Shown piece after piece: positions 25,575-34,155 of a DNA stretch of 64,000 nucleotides. Position 1 is the first letter of the stretch. Each line of letters starts with the position of its first letter. Made by a program: the position numbers and the translations under genes. Location of the stretch: the NCBI RefSeq assembly GCF_023094165.1, contig NZ_JALMDK010000002.1, positions 385,541 to 449,540 of the forward strand, in the 5' to 3' direction. The stretch comes from Crossiella sp. S99.2. Lineage in GTDB: Bacteria; Actinomycetota; Actinomycetes; Mycobacteriales; Pseudonocardiaceae. The notes below the pieces were generated by a model, which was not told the DNA's origin, did no database searches, and saw nothing but the letters and a program-made list of their open reading frames with translations.

Positions 25575-26326
25575 GCACCGAGTTCGACGGATTGGTCGCC
25601 GTGATCACCGGCGGCGCCTCCGGCATCGGCCTGGCCACCGCGCGAACCCTGTCCGCGCGCGGGGCGAAGGTCGCCTGCCTGGACCTCAACCCCGAGGTCC
25701 CGGAACCCCTCTTCGGCGTGCGCTGCGATGTCGCCGAGGACGCCACCGTGGTGGCCGCCATGGACGCGGTCTTCGCCGAGTTCGGCCGGATCGACATCCT
25801 GGTCAACAACGCCGGCATCGGCGCCCAGGGCGATGTGGGCGCCAACCCGGACGAGGAATGGGCCAGGGTGCTGGACATCAACGTGGTCGGCATGGCCAGG
25901 GTCAGCCGGGCCGCGCTGCCCCACCTGCGCCGCTCCCCGGCCGCCGCGATCGTGAACACCTGCTCCATCGCCGCCTGGGCCGGACTGCCCCAGCGCGCGC
26001 TGTACTCGGCCAGCAAGGGCGCGGTCTACGGACTCACCCTGGCCATGGCCGCCGACCACGTGCGCGAGGGCATCCGGGTCAACTGCGTGGCGCCGGGCAC
26101 CGTGGACACCCCCTGGGTGGGCCGCCTGCTCGACGCCGCGCCCGATCCGGCCGCCGAACGCGCCGCGCTCTCGGCGCGCCAGCCCACCGGCCGCCTGGTC
26201 TCCGCCGACGAGGTGGCCAACGCCATCGCCTACCTCGCCGGACCCGCTTCGGGTGCCACCGTCGGCACCGTGCTCGCCGTGGACGGCGGGATGCACGGGT
26301 TGCGGCTGCGGCCGCAGCCCAGTTGA
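25571..26326 (+). CDS. SDR oxidoreductase, probable 2-keto-3-deoxy-L-fuconate dehydrogenase
   Basis: 251 residues. Classical short-chain dehydrogenase: NAD-binding TGGASGIG near residue 15, LDLNPEV with an acidic residue after beta-2 (NAD preference), NNAG, catalytic Ser in CSIAAW and YSASK. The start is ATG 25571 from the ATGA overlap with the dehydratase, not the upstream in-frame ATG. In the non-phosphorylating fucose pathway such an enzyme oxidises 2-keto-3-deoxy-L-fuconate to the 2,4-diketo acid used by the FAH-family hydrolase. Confidence 0.88.
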   Translation: MSTEFDGLVAVITGGASGIGLATARTLSARGAKVACLDLNPEVPEPLFGVRCDVAEDATVVAAMDAVFAEFGRIDILVNNAGIGAQGDVGANPDEEWARVLDINVVGMARVSRAALPHLRRSPAAAIVNTCSIAAWAGLPQRALYSASKGAVYGLTLAMAADHVREGIRVNCVAPGTVDTPWVGRLLDAAPDPAAERAALSARQPTGRLVSADEVANAIAYLAGPASGATVGTVLAVDGGMHGLRLRPQPS

Positions 26327-26360
26327 GATCATCTCCACCACCGAGTCAAGGAGGACCGTG

Positions 26361-27398
26361 GTGCGTTCCCACGTCCGCAACCTCGCGGCCACCGCCGTCG
26401 TGCTCACCACCGTGCTGGCGGGCTGTGGCACCACGAACAGCCCCGGCGGGCAACAGAACTCCGGCGGGACCGGTCAGGTCGGCGCCACCGTGCCGCTGCT
26501 GACCTCGCCGTTCTGGCAGGCATACAACAACTACGTGCCCAAGATGGCCACCGAGGCCGGCGTGCAGGCACTGCCCACGGTCAACGCCAACAGCGATCCG
26601 GCCAAGCTGATCACCGACATGACCAACCTGCTCAACCAGGGCGTCAAGGGTCTGGTGGTCACCCCGCTGGACTCCGCGGCGGTGGTCGCCGGACTGGCCC
26701 AGGCCGACCGCAAGGGCGTGCCGGTGGTCGCGGTGGACGTGGCCCCGGAGAGCGGCAAGGTGGCCATGGTGGTGCGCGCGGACAACCGCGCCTACGGCAC
26801 CAAGGCCTGCGAGCACATCGGCGAGAAGGTCAAGCAGGGCAAGGTCGTGCAGATCCAGGGCGACCTCGCCTCGGTCAACGGCCGGGACCGCTCCGAGGCA
26901 TTCCGCGAGTGCATGACCGGCAAGTTCCCCGGCATCCAGATCCTGGACCTGCCCGCGGAGTGGAAGGCGGAGAAGGCATCCTCCGGCCTGGAGTCGCTGC
27001 TCACCGCCAACCCGGACGTCAAGGGCGTGTACCTGCAGGCGGGCGGCGTGTACCTGGCCCCGACGTTGCAGGCCCTCAAGCGCAAGAACCTGCTGCACCC
27101 GGTCGGCGACCCGCGGCACGTGGTCGTGGTCAGCAACGACGGCATCCCGCAGGAGTTCGAGGCCATCCGCAAGGGCGAGATCGACGCCACCGTGTCCCAG
27201 CCCGCGGACGCCTACGCCAAGTACGGCATGTACTGGATCAAGAAGGCGATGGCCGGCGAGACCTTCAAGGCCGGTCCGACCGACCACGGCAGCACCATCG
27301 TCGAGGTCCGGCCCGGCATCCTGGAGGACCAGCTGCCCGCGCCGCTGGTGACCAAGGCGAACGTGGACGACAAGGCGCTGTGGGGCAACCAGCTGTGA
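26361..27398 (+). CDS. Sugar-binding lipoprotein of an RbsB/XylF-type ABC importer
   Basis: 345 residues from GTG 26361, six bases after AAGGAGG. A signal peptide ends in lipobox LAGC, so it is a lipoprotein at the outer face of the membrane. The mature protein is a periplasmic-binding protein type I fold (GQVGATVPLLTSPFW, VTPLDSAAV, DNRAYGTKACEHIG, GDLASVNGRDRSEAF). The ligand is most likely L-fucose by context. The stop overlaps the ATPase start (GTGA). Confidence 0.9.
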   Translation: MRSHVRNLAATAVVLTTVLAGCGTTNSPGGQQNSGGTGQVGATVPLLTSPFWQAYNNYVPKMATEAGVQALPTVNANSDPAKLITDMTNLLNQGVKGLVVTPLDSAAVVAGLAQADRKGVPVVAVDVAPESGKVAMVVRADNRAYGTKACEHIGEKVKQGKVVQIQGDLASVNGRDRSEAFRECMTGKFPGIQILDLPAEWKAEKASSGLESLLTANPDVKGVYLQAGGVYLAPTLQALKRKNLLHPVGDPRHVVVVSNDGIPQEFEAIRKGEIDATVSQPADAYAKYGMYWIKKAMAGETFKAGPTDHGSTIVEVRPGILEDQLPAPLVTKANVDDKALWGNQL

Positions 27399-28909
27399 GC
27401 GCACCCGCCGCGCCGGTGGTCGAAGCGCTGGGCATCACCCGGCGCTTCGGCCCCACCACCGCGCTCCACGACGTCGGTATCACCGTCCGCCCCGGTGAGT
27501 CGCACGCCCTGGTGGGGCGCAACGGGGCAGGCAAGTCCACTCTGGTGTCCGTCCTCACTGGACTGTCCAAACCGGACAGTGGCACGGTCGCCTTCAACGG
27601 CGAACCAGCCCCGCCGGTGGCCGACCGGGAAGCCTGGCGGCAGCGGGTGGCCTGCGTGTACCAGCACTCCACGGTCATCCCGGAACTCACCGTGGCGGAG
27701 AATCTCTTCCTCAACCGGCAGCCCAGCCGCCGCGGCGTGATCCGCTGGTCCGCGCTGCGCCGGGAAGCCGCCGACCTGCTCGCCGCCTGGGGCGTGGACG
27801 TCTCGGTGGACGCCCTCGCCGGTGAGCTGGACGTGGAACAGCGGCAGCTGGTGGAGATCGCCCGCGCGCTCTCCTACGGCGCCCGGTTCATCATCCTGGA
27901 CGAACCCACCGCGCAACTGGACAGCCACGCCATCGCCCGGCTCTTCGAGCGTATGCACCAGCTCCAGTCCGCCGGGGTCACCTTCCTGTTCATCTCCCAC
28001 CACTTGCAAGAGGTGTACGAGGTCTGCCAGGCGGTGACCGTGCTGCGCGACGCCCGGCACATCGTCACCGCCCCGGTCGGCGACCTCTCTCGCAGCCAGC
28101 TGGTGGACGCCATGACCGGCGAGTCCGGTGGTCTCGCGGTGGCCGACGGGGCCGAGCGGGAACCGTTGCCGGACAACGCTTCCGTCGCGCTGGCGGTGCG
28201 CGGGCTGAGCGGCGCCGGCTTCGCCGACGTCTCCTTCCGGCTGCGCCGCGGCGAGGTGCTGGGCCTGGCTGGCAGCAACGCCTCCGGCAAGCACCAGGTC
28301 GCGGAAACCGTGTACGGGCTGCGGAAACCGGACGCGGGCGCGGTCGAGGTGGCCGGCGCCCCGCTCACACCGGGCGACGTGCTGGCCGCGCTGCACGCCG
28401 GGATCGGCTGCGTGCCCAGGTCCCGGCACGACCAGGGCCTGGTGCTGGGCATGTCCATCGGCGACAACGCCACCATGAGCGTGCTCGACCGGCTCGGCCC
28501 GGCCGGGTTCACCCCGCCGAAGGCCGTGCGTGGCAAGGGCACCACCGCGATCGCCGAGTACGGCGTGGTCGCCAAGGACGCGGACCAGCCGGTCAGCGAC
28601 CTCTCCGGCGGCAACCAGCAGAAGGTCGTGATGGCCCGTGCGCTGGCCAACGATCCCGAGGTGCTCATCATGATCAACCCGACCGCCGGGGTGGACGTCA
28701 AGTCCAAACAGGCCCTGCTGGCCGTGGCCGACCGGGTCCGCGCCGAGGGCAAGGCGGTGCTGATCGTCAGCGACGAGCTGGACGACCTGCGCCCGTGCGA
28801 CCGGGTGCTGGTCATGCGCGCCGGCGTCCTGGCCGCCGAACACCCGGCGGGCTGGGCCGATGGCGAACTCGTGGCTTCCATCGAAGGAGTAGAACTCGAT
28901 GGCGACTGA
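27395..28909 (+). CDS. RbsA-like sugar ABC transporter ATPase (two nucleotide-binding domains)
   Basis: 504 residues with two fused ABC domains of the CUT2 family. NBD1: Walker A GRNGAGKST (41-49) and Walker B FIILDEPTAQLD; its signature motif is weak (LAGELDVEQRQ). NBD2: Walker A is degenerate (GSNASGKHQ), the signature LSGGNQQKV is perfect, but Walker B reads VLIMINPTAGVD with Ile-Asn in place of Asp-Glu. A degenerate P-loop in NBD2 is normal for RbsA/MglA, but loss of the Walker B acidic pair is more extreme. NBD1 must do the hydrolysis. GTG start overlaps the binding-protein stop, and the end overlaps the permease by 11 bp. Confidence 0.93.
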   Translation: MSAPAAPVVEALGITRRFGPTTALHDVGITVRPGESHALVGRNGAGKSTLVSVLTGLSKPDSGTVAFNGEPAPPVADREAWRQRVACVYQHSTVIPELTVAENLFLNRQPSRRGVIRWSALRREAADLLAAWGVDVSVDALAGELDVEQRQLVEIARALSYGARFIILDEPTAQLDSHAIARLFERMHQLQSAGVTFLFISHHLQEVYEVCQAVTVLRDARHIVTAPVGDLSRSQLVDAMTGESGGLAVADGAEREPLPDNASVALAVRGLSGAGFADVSFRLRRGEVLGLAGSNASGKHQVAETVYGLRKPDAGAVEVAGAPLTPGDVLAALHAGIGCVPRSRHDQGLVLGMSIGDNATMSVLDRLGPAGFTPPKAVRGKGTTAIAEYGVVAKDADQPVSDLSGGNQQKVVMARALANDPEVLIMINPTAGVDVKSKQALLAVADRVRAEGKAVLIVSDELDDLRPCDRVLVMRAGVLAAEHPAGWADGELVASIEGVELDGD

Positions 28910-29894
28910 AACCGCCGCCCCCCAACGGATCCGCCTGGCAAGGCTGCGCGATCTGGCCCTGCTGCCCGCACTCGCGGTGGTGGTGCTGATCGGTGGACTG
29001 GTCAACGACCGGTTCCTCAGCACCGACAACCTCATCGCCGTGCTCGGCGCCTCGGCCGCCCTGGCCCTGGTCGTGCTCGGGGAGACCCTGGTGCTGCTGA
29101 CCGGCAAGTTCGACCTGTCCCTGGAGTCCACCGTGGGCATCGCGCCCGCGATCGGCGCGCTGCTGGCCATCCCGGCGGCCAGCGGCATCGGCTGGTTCGA
29201 CAGCCCGCTGCCGTCCTGGCTGGCCATCCTGGCCGTGCTGGTGGTGGGCGCGATCGTGGGGCTGTTCAACGGGTTCCTGGTGGTCAAGCTCCAGCTCAAC
29301 GCGTTCATCGTGACGCTGGCGATGCTGATCATCCTGCGTGGCCTGCTGGTCGGCTCCACCGAGGGCAAGACCCTGTTCCAGATGCCGGATGCCTTCTTCG
29401 CCTTGGCCACCAACACCTTCCTCGGCCTGCCGATCTCGGTGTGGCTGGCCGGGGTGGCCTACCTGGTGGCCGGCTTCCTGTTGCGCTACCACCGGATCGG
29501 CCGCGCGCTCTACGCCATCGGCGGCAACGCCCAGGCCGCCCGCGCCGCCGGCATCCGGGTGGACCGGATCGCCTGGTCGGTGTTCATCGTGGCCGGGGTG
29601 CTGGCCGCGATCGGCGGACTCATCCAGACCGGGTACGTGGGCGCGCTCAGCGCGGGCCAGGGCGACCGGATGATCTTCACCGTGTTCGCCGCCGCGGTCA
29701 TCGGCGGCATCTCCCTGGACGGCGGCAAGGGCACCCTGTTCGGCGCGCTCACCGGCGTGCTGTTGCTGGGCGTGGTGGACAACCTGCTCACCGCGGCCCA
29801 GGTGCCCTCGTTCTGGATCCAGGCGGTCTACGGCGCGGTCATCCTCGGCGCGCTGATGCTGGCCAGGGTCACCAGTGGAAAGGCGCAAACCTGA
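28899..29894 (+). CDS. RbsC-like sugar ABC transporter permease
   Basis: 331 residues with about ten hydrophobic segments. Family signatures include NLIAVLGASAALALVVLGET, the EAA-like loop YAIGGNAQAARAAGIRVDRI and SLDGGKGTLFGALTGVLLLG near the C-terminus. It forms the CUT2 channel with the RbsA-like ATPase. Start ATG 28899 lies inside the ATPase reading frame; AAGGAG is just upstream. Confidence 0.93.
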   Translation: MATETAAPQRIRLARLRDLALLPALAVVVLIGGLVNDRFLSTDNLIAVLGASAALALVVLGETLVLLTGKFDLSLESTVGIAPAIGALLAIPAASGIGWFDSPLPSWLAILAVLVVGAIVGLFNGFLVVKLQLNAFIVTLAMLIILRGLLVGSTEGKTLFQMPDAFFALATNTFLGLPISVWLAGVAYLVAGFLLRYHRIGRALYAIGGNAQAARAAGIRVDRIAWSVFIVAGVLAAIGGLIQTGYVGALSAGQGDRMIFTVFAAAVIGGISLDGGKGTLFGALTGVLLLGVVDNLLTAAQVPSFWIQAVYGAVILGALMLARVTSGKAQT

Positions 29895-30202
29895 TGGAGA
29901 CGGTGCTGCACACCCGGCTCAAGCCGGGCATGGAGGCCGAGTACGAGCGGGTGCACGCGATCATCCCGCCCGAGCTGGACACCGCGCTGCGCGAGGCCGG
30001 GGTCCGCTCGTGGCGGATCTGGCGCAGCGGACAGGACCTGTTCCACCTGGTCGATTGCGATGACTACGCGGCCATGCGCGCGCACCTGCGCGAGCACCCG
30101 GCCAGCGTGCCCTGGCAGGCCCGGATGGCCGAGCTGCTGGAGGTGTCCGACGATTACTCGGGCGCCGAACCCGACATCCGACTCGTCTGGGAGCTGCCGT
30201 GA
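29894..30202 (+). CDS. L-rhamnose/L-fucose mutarotase (RhaM family)
   Basis: 102 residues, the usual RhaM length. Conserved features are LKPGMEAEYERVH near the N-terminus, HLVDCDDYAAM and the closing LVWELP. The family interconverts alpha and beta anomers of 6-deoxyhexoses, so that the dehydrogenase gets its preferred anomer. Its start shares one base with the permease stop (TGATG) and its stop overlaps the next start (GTGA). The pathway context makes L-fucose the probable substrate. Confidence 0.88.
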   Translation: METVLHTRLKPGMEAEYERVHAIIPPELDTALREAGVRSWRIWRSGQDLFHLVDCDDYAAMRAHLREHPASVPWQARMAELLEVSDDYSGAEPDIRLVWELP

Positions 30203-31194
30203 GGACCGCCACCCTCGGTCGAACCACCGTGCCGGTGACCGCGCTGGGCTTCGGCGCGGCGCCGATCGGCAACCTCTACCGCGCGGTGCCGGACGTGGAC
30301 GCCTACGACGCCGTCCGCGCCGCCTGGGCCGCTGGGGTGCGCTACTTCGACACCGCGCCGCACTACGGCCTCGGCCTGTCCGAACGCCGCCTCGGCGCGG
30401 TGCTGGCCGGGCTCCCCAGGGCGGAGTTCGTGGTCTCCACCAAGGTCGGCCGCCTGCTCGCCGAGTACGAACCCGGCGGCGACGACCTGGACGACGGCTT
30501 CGACGTGCTGGCCACCCACCGCAGGGTGTGGGACTTCAGCGCCGACGGCGTTCGCCGCTCGCTGGAGTCCTCTTTGGACAGACTGGGCCTTGACCGGGTC
30601 GACGTGGTGCTGCTGCACGACCCGGACGACCATTGGGCCGAGGCTGCCGGAAAGGGCTTCCCGGCGCTGGCCGAACTGCGCGACCAGGGCGTGGTCGGCG
30701 CGATCGGCGTCGGCATGAACCAGTGGCAAATGCCAGCCAGGTTCATCCGGGAGACCGAGATCGACGTGGTGATGCTGGCCGGTCGCTACTCGCTGCTGGA
30801 ACAGCCCGCCGCGGCCGAGTTCCTGCCGCTGTGCCTGGAGCGCAAGGTGTCCGTGCTGGCCGCGGGCGTGTTCAACTCGGGCCTGTTGTCCCGGCACGAG
30901 ATCCCGGTGGGCGCCAAGTACAACTACGCCGACGCCCCGCCGGAACTGGTGGACCGGGCCCGCGCGATCGCCGCGGTGTGCGAGCGGCACGGTGTCACGC
31001 TGCCGCAGGCCGCCATCCAGTTCGCCTTCGGCCATCCGGCGATCGCCTCGGTGGTGATCGGGGCCCGCACCGGCGCGCAGATGAGCCAGAACGCCGACCT
31101 GGTGGCGAATCCGGTGCCGCCCGCGCTGTGGGCCGAGCTGCGCGAACGGGACCTGCTGGCCGCCGACGTCTCCGGTCCTGGCGAGGACGGATGA
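30199..31194 (+). CDS. Aldo/keto reductase, probable L-fucose dehydrogenase
   Basis: 331 residues. AKR tetrad: Asp in RYFDTAPHYG, Tyr in the same stretch, Lys in VVSTKVGRLL and His in VVLLHDPDDH. C-terminal IGARTGAQMSQN binds the cofactor. It resembles D-threo-aldose/L-fucose 1-dehydrogenases, which oxidise L-fucose to the fuconolactone. GTG start overlaps the mutarotase stop; the end overlaps the lactonase (ATGA). Confidence 0.88.
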   Translation: MRTATLGRTTVPVTALGFGAAPIGNLYRAVPDVDAYDAVRAAWAAGVRYFDTAPHYGLGLSERRLGAVLAGLPRAEFVVSTKVGRLLAEYEPGGDDLDDGFDVLATHRRVWDFSADGVRRSLESSLDRLGLDRVDVVLLHDPDDHWAEAAGKGFPALAELRDQGVVGAIGVGMNQWQMPARFIRETEIDVVMLAGRYSLLEQPAAAEFLPLCLERKVSVLAAGVFNSGLLSRHEIPVGAKYNYADAPPELVDRARAIAAVCERHGVTLPQAAIQFAFGHPAIASVVIGARTGAQMSQNADLVANPVPPALWAELRERDLLAADVSGPGEDG

Positions 31195-32084
31195 GGATCG
31201 ACGCGCACCAGCACCTGTGGGACCTCTCCGTCCGCGCCCAGGACTGGATCACCGGGCCGGCGATGGCCCCGCTGGACCGCAGTTTCGTCCTGCCCGACCT
31301 GCATCACGTCACCGCGGGCACCGGCATCGGGGCCACCGTGCTGGTGCAGACGGTCACGGTGGCCGAGGAGACCCCGGAGTTCCTGGTCTTCGCCGAGGCA
31401 TCCGAGATCGTGGCCGCGGTGGTCGGCTGGACCGACCTGACCGCCCCGGACATCGCCGACACCCTGGCCGGGCTGCGGGCGGGCCACGGCGGCCGGTGGC
31501 TGCGTGGCATCCGGCACCAGGTGCAGGGCGAGGCCGACCCGCGCTGGCTGTGCCGCCCCGAGGTGCGCCGCGGCCTGGCCGCGGTGGCCGCCGCCGGACT
31601 CTCCTACGACCTGCTCACCCTGCCGCACCAGCTGCCCGCGGCCATCGAGACGGTCAAGGCGTTGCCGGAGTTGTCCTTCGTGCTCGACCACTGCTCGAAG
31701 CCGCCGATCGCCAGTGGCGAGCTGGAGCCGTGGGCGAGTGATCTCCGGGCGCTGGCCGCGCTGCCGAACGTGACCTGCAAGCTGTCCGGACTCGTCACCG
31801 AGGCCGACTGGGCACAGTGGACGGTCGAACAGCTGCGCCCCTACACCGAGGTGGTGCTGGCCGCGTTTGGCCCCGAACGAGTGATGTTCGGCTCGGACTG
31901 GCCGGTCTGCCTGCTGGCCGCGCCGTACGCCACCGTGCTGGAAACAGCCGAGGTACTGACCGATCGGCTCACGCCGACCGAACGGGCCGCCGTGTTCGGC
32001 GACACCGCCCGCCGGGTGTACGCGATCGAGCAGTCATCCGAGGTTGCGCAGCCACTGCTCGACACCGGCAACGTGCACGGTTGA
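31191..32084 (+). CDS. Amidohydrolase-family lactonase, probable L-fucono-1,5-lactonase
   Basis: 297 residues. Metal-dependent amidohydrolase 2 fold: HxH in MRIDAHQHLWD, central His in LDHCSKPP and catalytic Asp in FGSDWPVC. COG3618-type lactonases with this pattern open fuconolactone or rhamnonolactone to the acid, which feeds the fuconate dehydratase. It is the last gene of the operon, and its 3' end overlaps the convergent regulator by 51 bp, an unusually deep overlap. Confidence 0.88.
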   Translation: MRIDAHQHLWDLSVRAQDWITGPAMAPLDRSFVLPDLHHVTAGTGIGATVLVQTVTVAEETPEFLVFAEASEIVAAVVGWTDLTAPDIADTLAGLRAGHGGRWLRGIRHQVQGEADPRWLCRPEVRRGLAAVAAAGLSYDLLTLPHQLPAAIETVKALPELSFVLDHCSKPPIASGELEPWASDLRALAALPNVTCKLSGLVTEADWAQWTVEQLRPYTEVVLAAFGPERVMFGSDWPVCLLAAPYATVLETAEVLTDRLTPTERAAVFGDTARRVYAIEQSSEVAQPLLDTGNVHG

Positions 32085-32708
32085 CCAGGAGCGGGCCAGT
32101 TCCGGCTCGTGCGCGGCCAGCGCGTCCACGATCGCCCGGTGCTCGGCCACGGTTCGGTCCACCGCGCCGCCCTGGGCGATGCCACGCCAGATCCGGGCCC
32201 GCACGGTAGGTCCGGCCAGGGTGTCCAGCAGCTGGGCCAGGTAGGCGTTCCCTGCGGCCTGGGCGATCCGGCGGTGGAACTCCAGATCCAGCTCGACCAG
32301 GCGTTCCACCGAGTCGGAGCGCTCGGTCTCCTCGCACAGCTCGCGCAGCGCGGCGATGTCCTTCTCGTCGATTCGCACCGCCGCGATGGCCGCGCAGGCC
32401 GGTTCCAGCACCCGGCGGACCTCCAGCACCTCCAGCACGGATTCCTCGCCGCGATGCAGGTCCAGCACGAAGCTGAGCGCGCCGAGCAGCTCGTCCGCGC
32501 GCAGGCTGGAGACGTAGGTGCCATCGCCCTGCCGCACATCCAGCACCCGGACCAGCGACAACGCCTTCACCGCCTCGCGCAGCGAGTTCCGGGACAGCCC
32601 TAGCCGCTCGGCCAGATCGGCCTCCCTGGGCAGCCGGTCACCCGGCTTCAGCTCGCCGGAGACGATCATTTCCTTGACGCGCAAAATGGCGTCATCGGTG
32701 ACGGCCAC
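32034..32708 (-). CDS. FadR-subfamily GntR regulator of the fucose operon
   Basis: 224 residues from GTG 32708 (five bases after GGGGG; GTG 32714 is two codons longer). Winged helix: ADLAERLGLSRNSLREAVKAL, then GDGTYV wing. The FCD effector domain has the metal/ligand residues in ELDLEFHRRIAQAAGN and TVAEHRAIVDAL. FadR-type GntR proteins usually repress sugar-acid pathways and let go when the acid binds. CATCCGAGGTGT sites at its own promoter and at the operon promoter support that here. Overlap with the last operon gene on the opposite strand could give antisense interference. Confidence 0.9.
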   Translation of the reverse strand: MAVTDDAILRVKEMIVSGELKPGDRLPREADLAERLGLSRNSLREAVKALSLVRVLDVRQGDGTYVSSLRADELLGALSFVLDLHRGEESVLEVLEVRRVLEPACAAIAAVRIDEKDIAALRELCEETERSDSVERLVELDLEFHRRIAQAAGNAYLAQLLDTLAGPTVRARIWRGIAQGGAVDRTVAEHRAIVDALAAHEPELARSWSTVHVAGVEQWLRNLG

Positions 32709-32735
32709 TGCCACCCCCGTTTCGCGAGCCGGTAC

Positions 32736-32747
32736 ACACCTCGGATG
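32736..32747 (-). promoter_or_regulatory. Candidate FadR-type operator 3
   Basis: On the minus strand it reads CATCCGAGGTGT, identical to operator 1 at 23284-23295. It lies 28-39 bp upstream of the regulator's GTG start, the place for autoregulation. Confidence 0.55.
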
Positions 32748-32781
32748 TTTCCTCCCAGTATGCGGCATCGGACCGGCTCGG

Positions 32782-32850
32782 TTGCGCATTGCTCCATCTG
32801 GCGTAATCTGAGCGCTGCCCGCCTCACCCCGCCCCCTCGGTGAGGCGGGC
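32782..32850 (+). promoter_or_regulatory. Putative promoter followed by a 12-bp stem hairpin upstream of nagA
   Basis: TTGCGC (32782-32787) and TAATCT (32804-32809) are 16 bp apart and look like -35/-10 boxes. A perfect hairpin GCCCGCCTCACC (32817-32828) with GGTGAGGCGGGC (32839-32850) follows at once. A transcript from this promoter would begin with the hairpin and run into the dre site and nagA about 95 bp further. It could be a 5' stabilising hairpin, an attenuator, or a terminator that shields the divergent genes. The role is not decided by sequence. Confidence 0.35.
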
Positions 32851-32918
32851 TCTGTCGTCTCCGGGGGCCTTCCGTCCTTCGTAGCTGGACGAAAGCGCAC
32901 ACTCCGGGTTACCGTCCT

Positions 32919-32934
32919 AATGGTCTAAACCATT
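32919..32934 (+). promoter_or_regulatory. dre-type DasR operator upstream of nagA
   Basis: AATGGTCTAAACCATT is a 16-bp near-perfect palindrome matching the Streptomyces DasR consensus (TGGTCTAGACCA core). It ends just before the nagA ribosome-binding site GGAGGG, so DasR bound here would block nagA. DasR is encoded at 40470 in this window. Confidence 0.8.
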
Positions 32935-32943
32935 GGAGGGTCA

Positions 32944-34134
32944 TTGGACGCCGTAGTTGCTGCCCCGAAGGCGCTGTTGGGCAACACCATCTCCGGTCCG
33001 GTGACGCTACGGATCCGCGACGGCGAGATCGTCGAAGTCGCGGACAACCCCGGCTACCAAGGGGAAACCGAGGGCCTGCTGAGCCCCGGCCTGGTGGACG
33101 TGCAGATCAACGGCGCGGTCGGGGTGGACTTCGCCGATGTGGACGCCGACGGCATGGCCGCCGTCTCCGCCGCGCTGCCGCGCACCGGCGTGACCCGGTT
33201 CCTGCCCACCCTGATCACCGCCCCGGTGCCGGAAATCCTGCGCCAGGCGCATCAGGTCCTCGCCGCCGCGGCCGCCCTCCCGGCAGGGGCAGGCGCCCGC
33301 CCGCTCGGCCTGCACTTCGAGGGCCCGTTCCTGTCCCCGCTGCGGCACGGCGTGCACAACCCCGGCCTGATGGAACCGCCCAGCCCGGACCGGATCGAGC
33401 GCATCCTGGCCGACCCCGCGATCCGCGCCGCGCTGCGCCTGGTCACCCTGGCCCCCGAACAACCCGGCGGCTTCGAGGCCGTCCGCAGGCTCACCGAGGC
33501 AGGCGTGCTGGTCGCCGTCGGCCACACCGACGCCACCGGCGAACAAACCCGCCAGGCAGCGGACCTGGGCGCCCGCATGATCACCCACCTGTTCAACGCG
33601 CAACGCCCGCTGGGCCACCGCGAACCCGGCGTCCCCGGCATCGGCCTGGTCGACCCGCGCTACACCCTGGGCCTGATCGCCGACCTGGCCCACGTCGACG
33701 GCGACATCTGCCAACTCGTCTTCAACGCCGCCCCCGGCCGCGTCGCCCTGGTCACCGACGCGGTGGCCGCCGCGGGCATGCCCCCCGGCCGCTACCAGCT
33801 CGGCGGCGAAGACGTCCTGCTCACCGAAGAGGGCGTCCCCCGCTCCCCGGCGGGCACCATCGCCGGCAGCGCCCTCACCCTGGATCGCGCGGTCCGCAAC
33901 ATGGTCGGCCTGGGCATCCACCCCGGCATCGCCCTGCACGCCGCCACCACCGTCCCCGCCGACGTCCTCGGCGAACCCACCCTGGGCCGCCTGACCCCCG
34001 GCGCCCGCGCCGACCTGGTGCTGTGGGACGCGGACCTGCACCCACGCAAGGTCTGGGTCGAGGGCGAACTGGTCTTCGACGCCGAACAATCCGCCCGCAG
34101 CACCGTCAACCGCCTGCCGGCCGCGGGCAACTGA
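32944..34134 (+). CDS. nagA: N-acetylglucosamine-6-phosphate deacetylase
   Basis: 396 residues from TTG 32944, with GGAGGG four bases upstream. Signatures: LLSPGLVDVQINGAVGVDF (N-terminal strand of the amidohydrolase barrel), HFEGPFLSP with the metal-binding Glu, GHTDAT with a metal His, THLFNAQRPL, catalytic Asp in LVTDAVAAAG, and the C-terminal PGARADLVLWD. NagA removes acetate from GlcNAc-6-P to give glucosamine-6-P. It fits with the SIS-domain enzyme next door, the GH3 hexosaminidase and the Das transporter. A DasR operator lies just upstream. Confidence 0.93.
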   Translation: MDAVVAAPKALLGNTISGPVTLRIRDGEIVEVADNPGYQGETEGLLSPGLVDVQINGAVGVDFADVDADGMAAVSAALPRTGVTRFLPTLITAPVPEILRQAHQVLAAAAALPAGAGARPLGLHFEGPFLSPLRHGVHNPGLMEPPSPDRIERILADPAIRAALRLVTLAPEQPGGFEAVRRLTEAGVLVAVGHTDATGEQTRQAADLGARMITHLFNAQRPLGHREPGVPGIGLVDPRYTLGLIADLAHVDGDICQLVFNAAPGRVALVTDAVAAAGMPPGRYQLGGEDVLLTEEGVPRSPAGTIAGSALTLDRAVRNMVGLGIHPGIALHAATTVPADVLGEPTLGRLTPGARADLVLWDADLHPRKVWVEGELVFDAEQSARSTVNRLPAAGN

Positions 34135-34155
34135 TCTCCCACTGGATAGGTGGGG

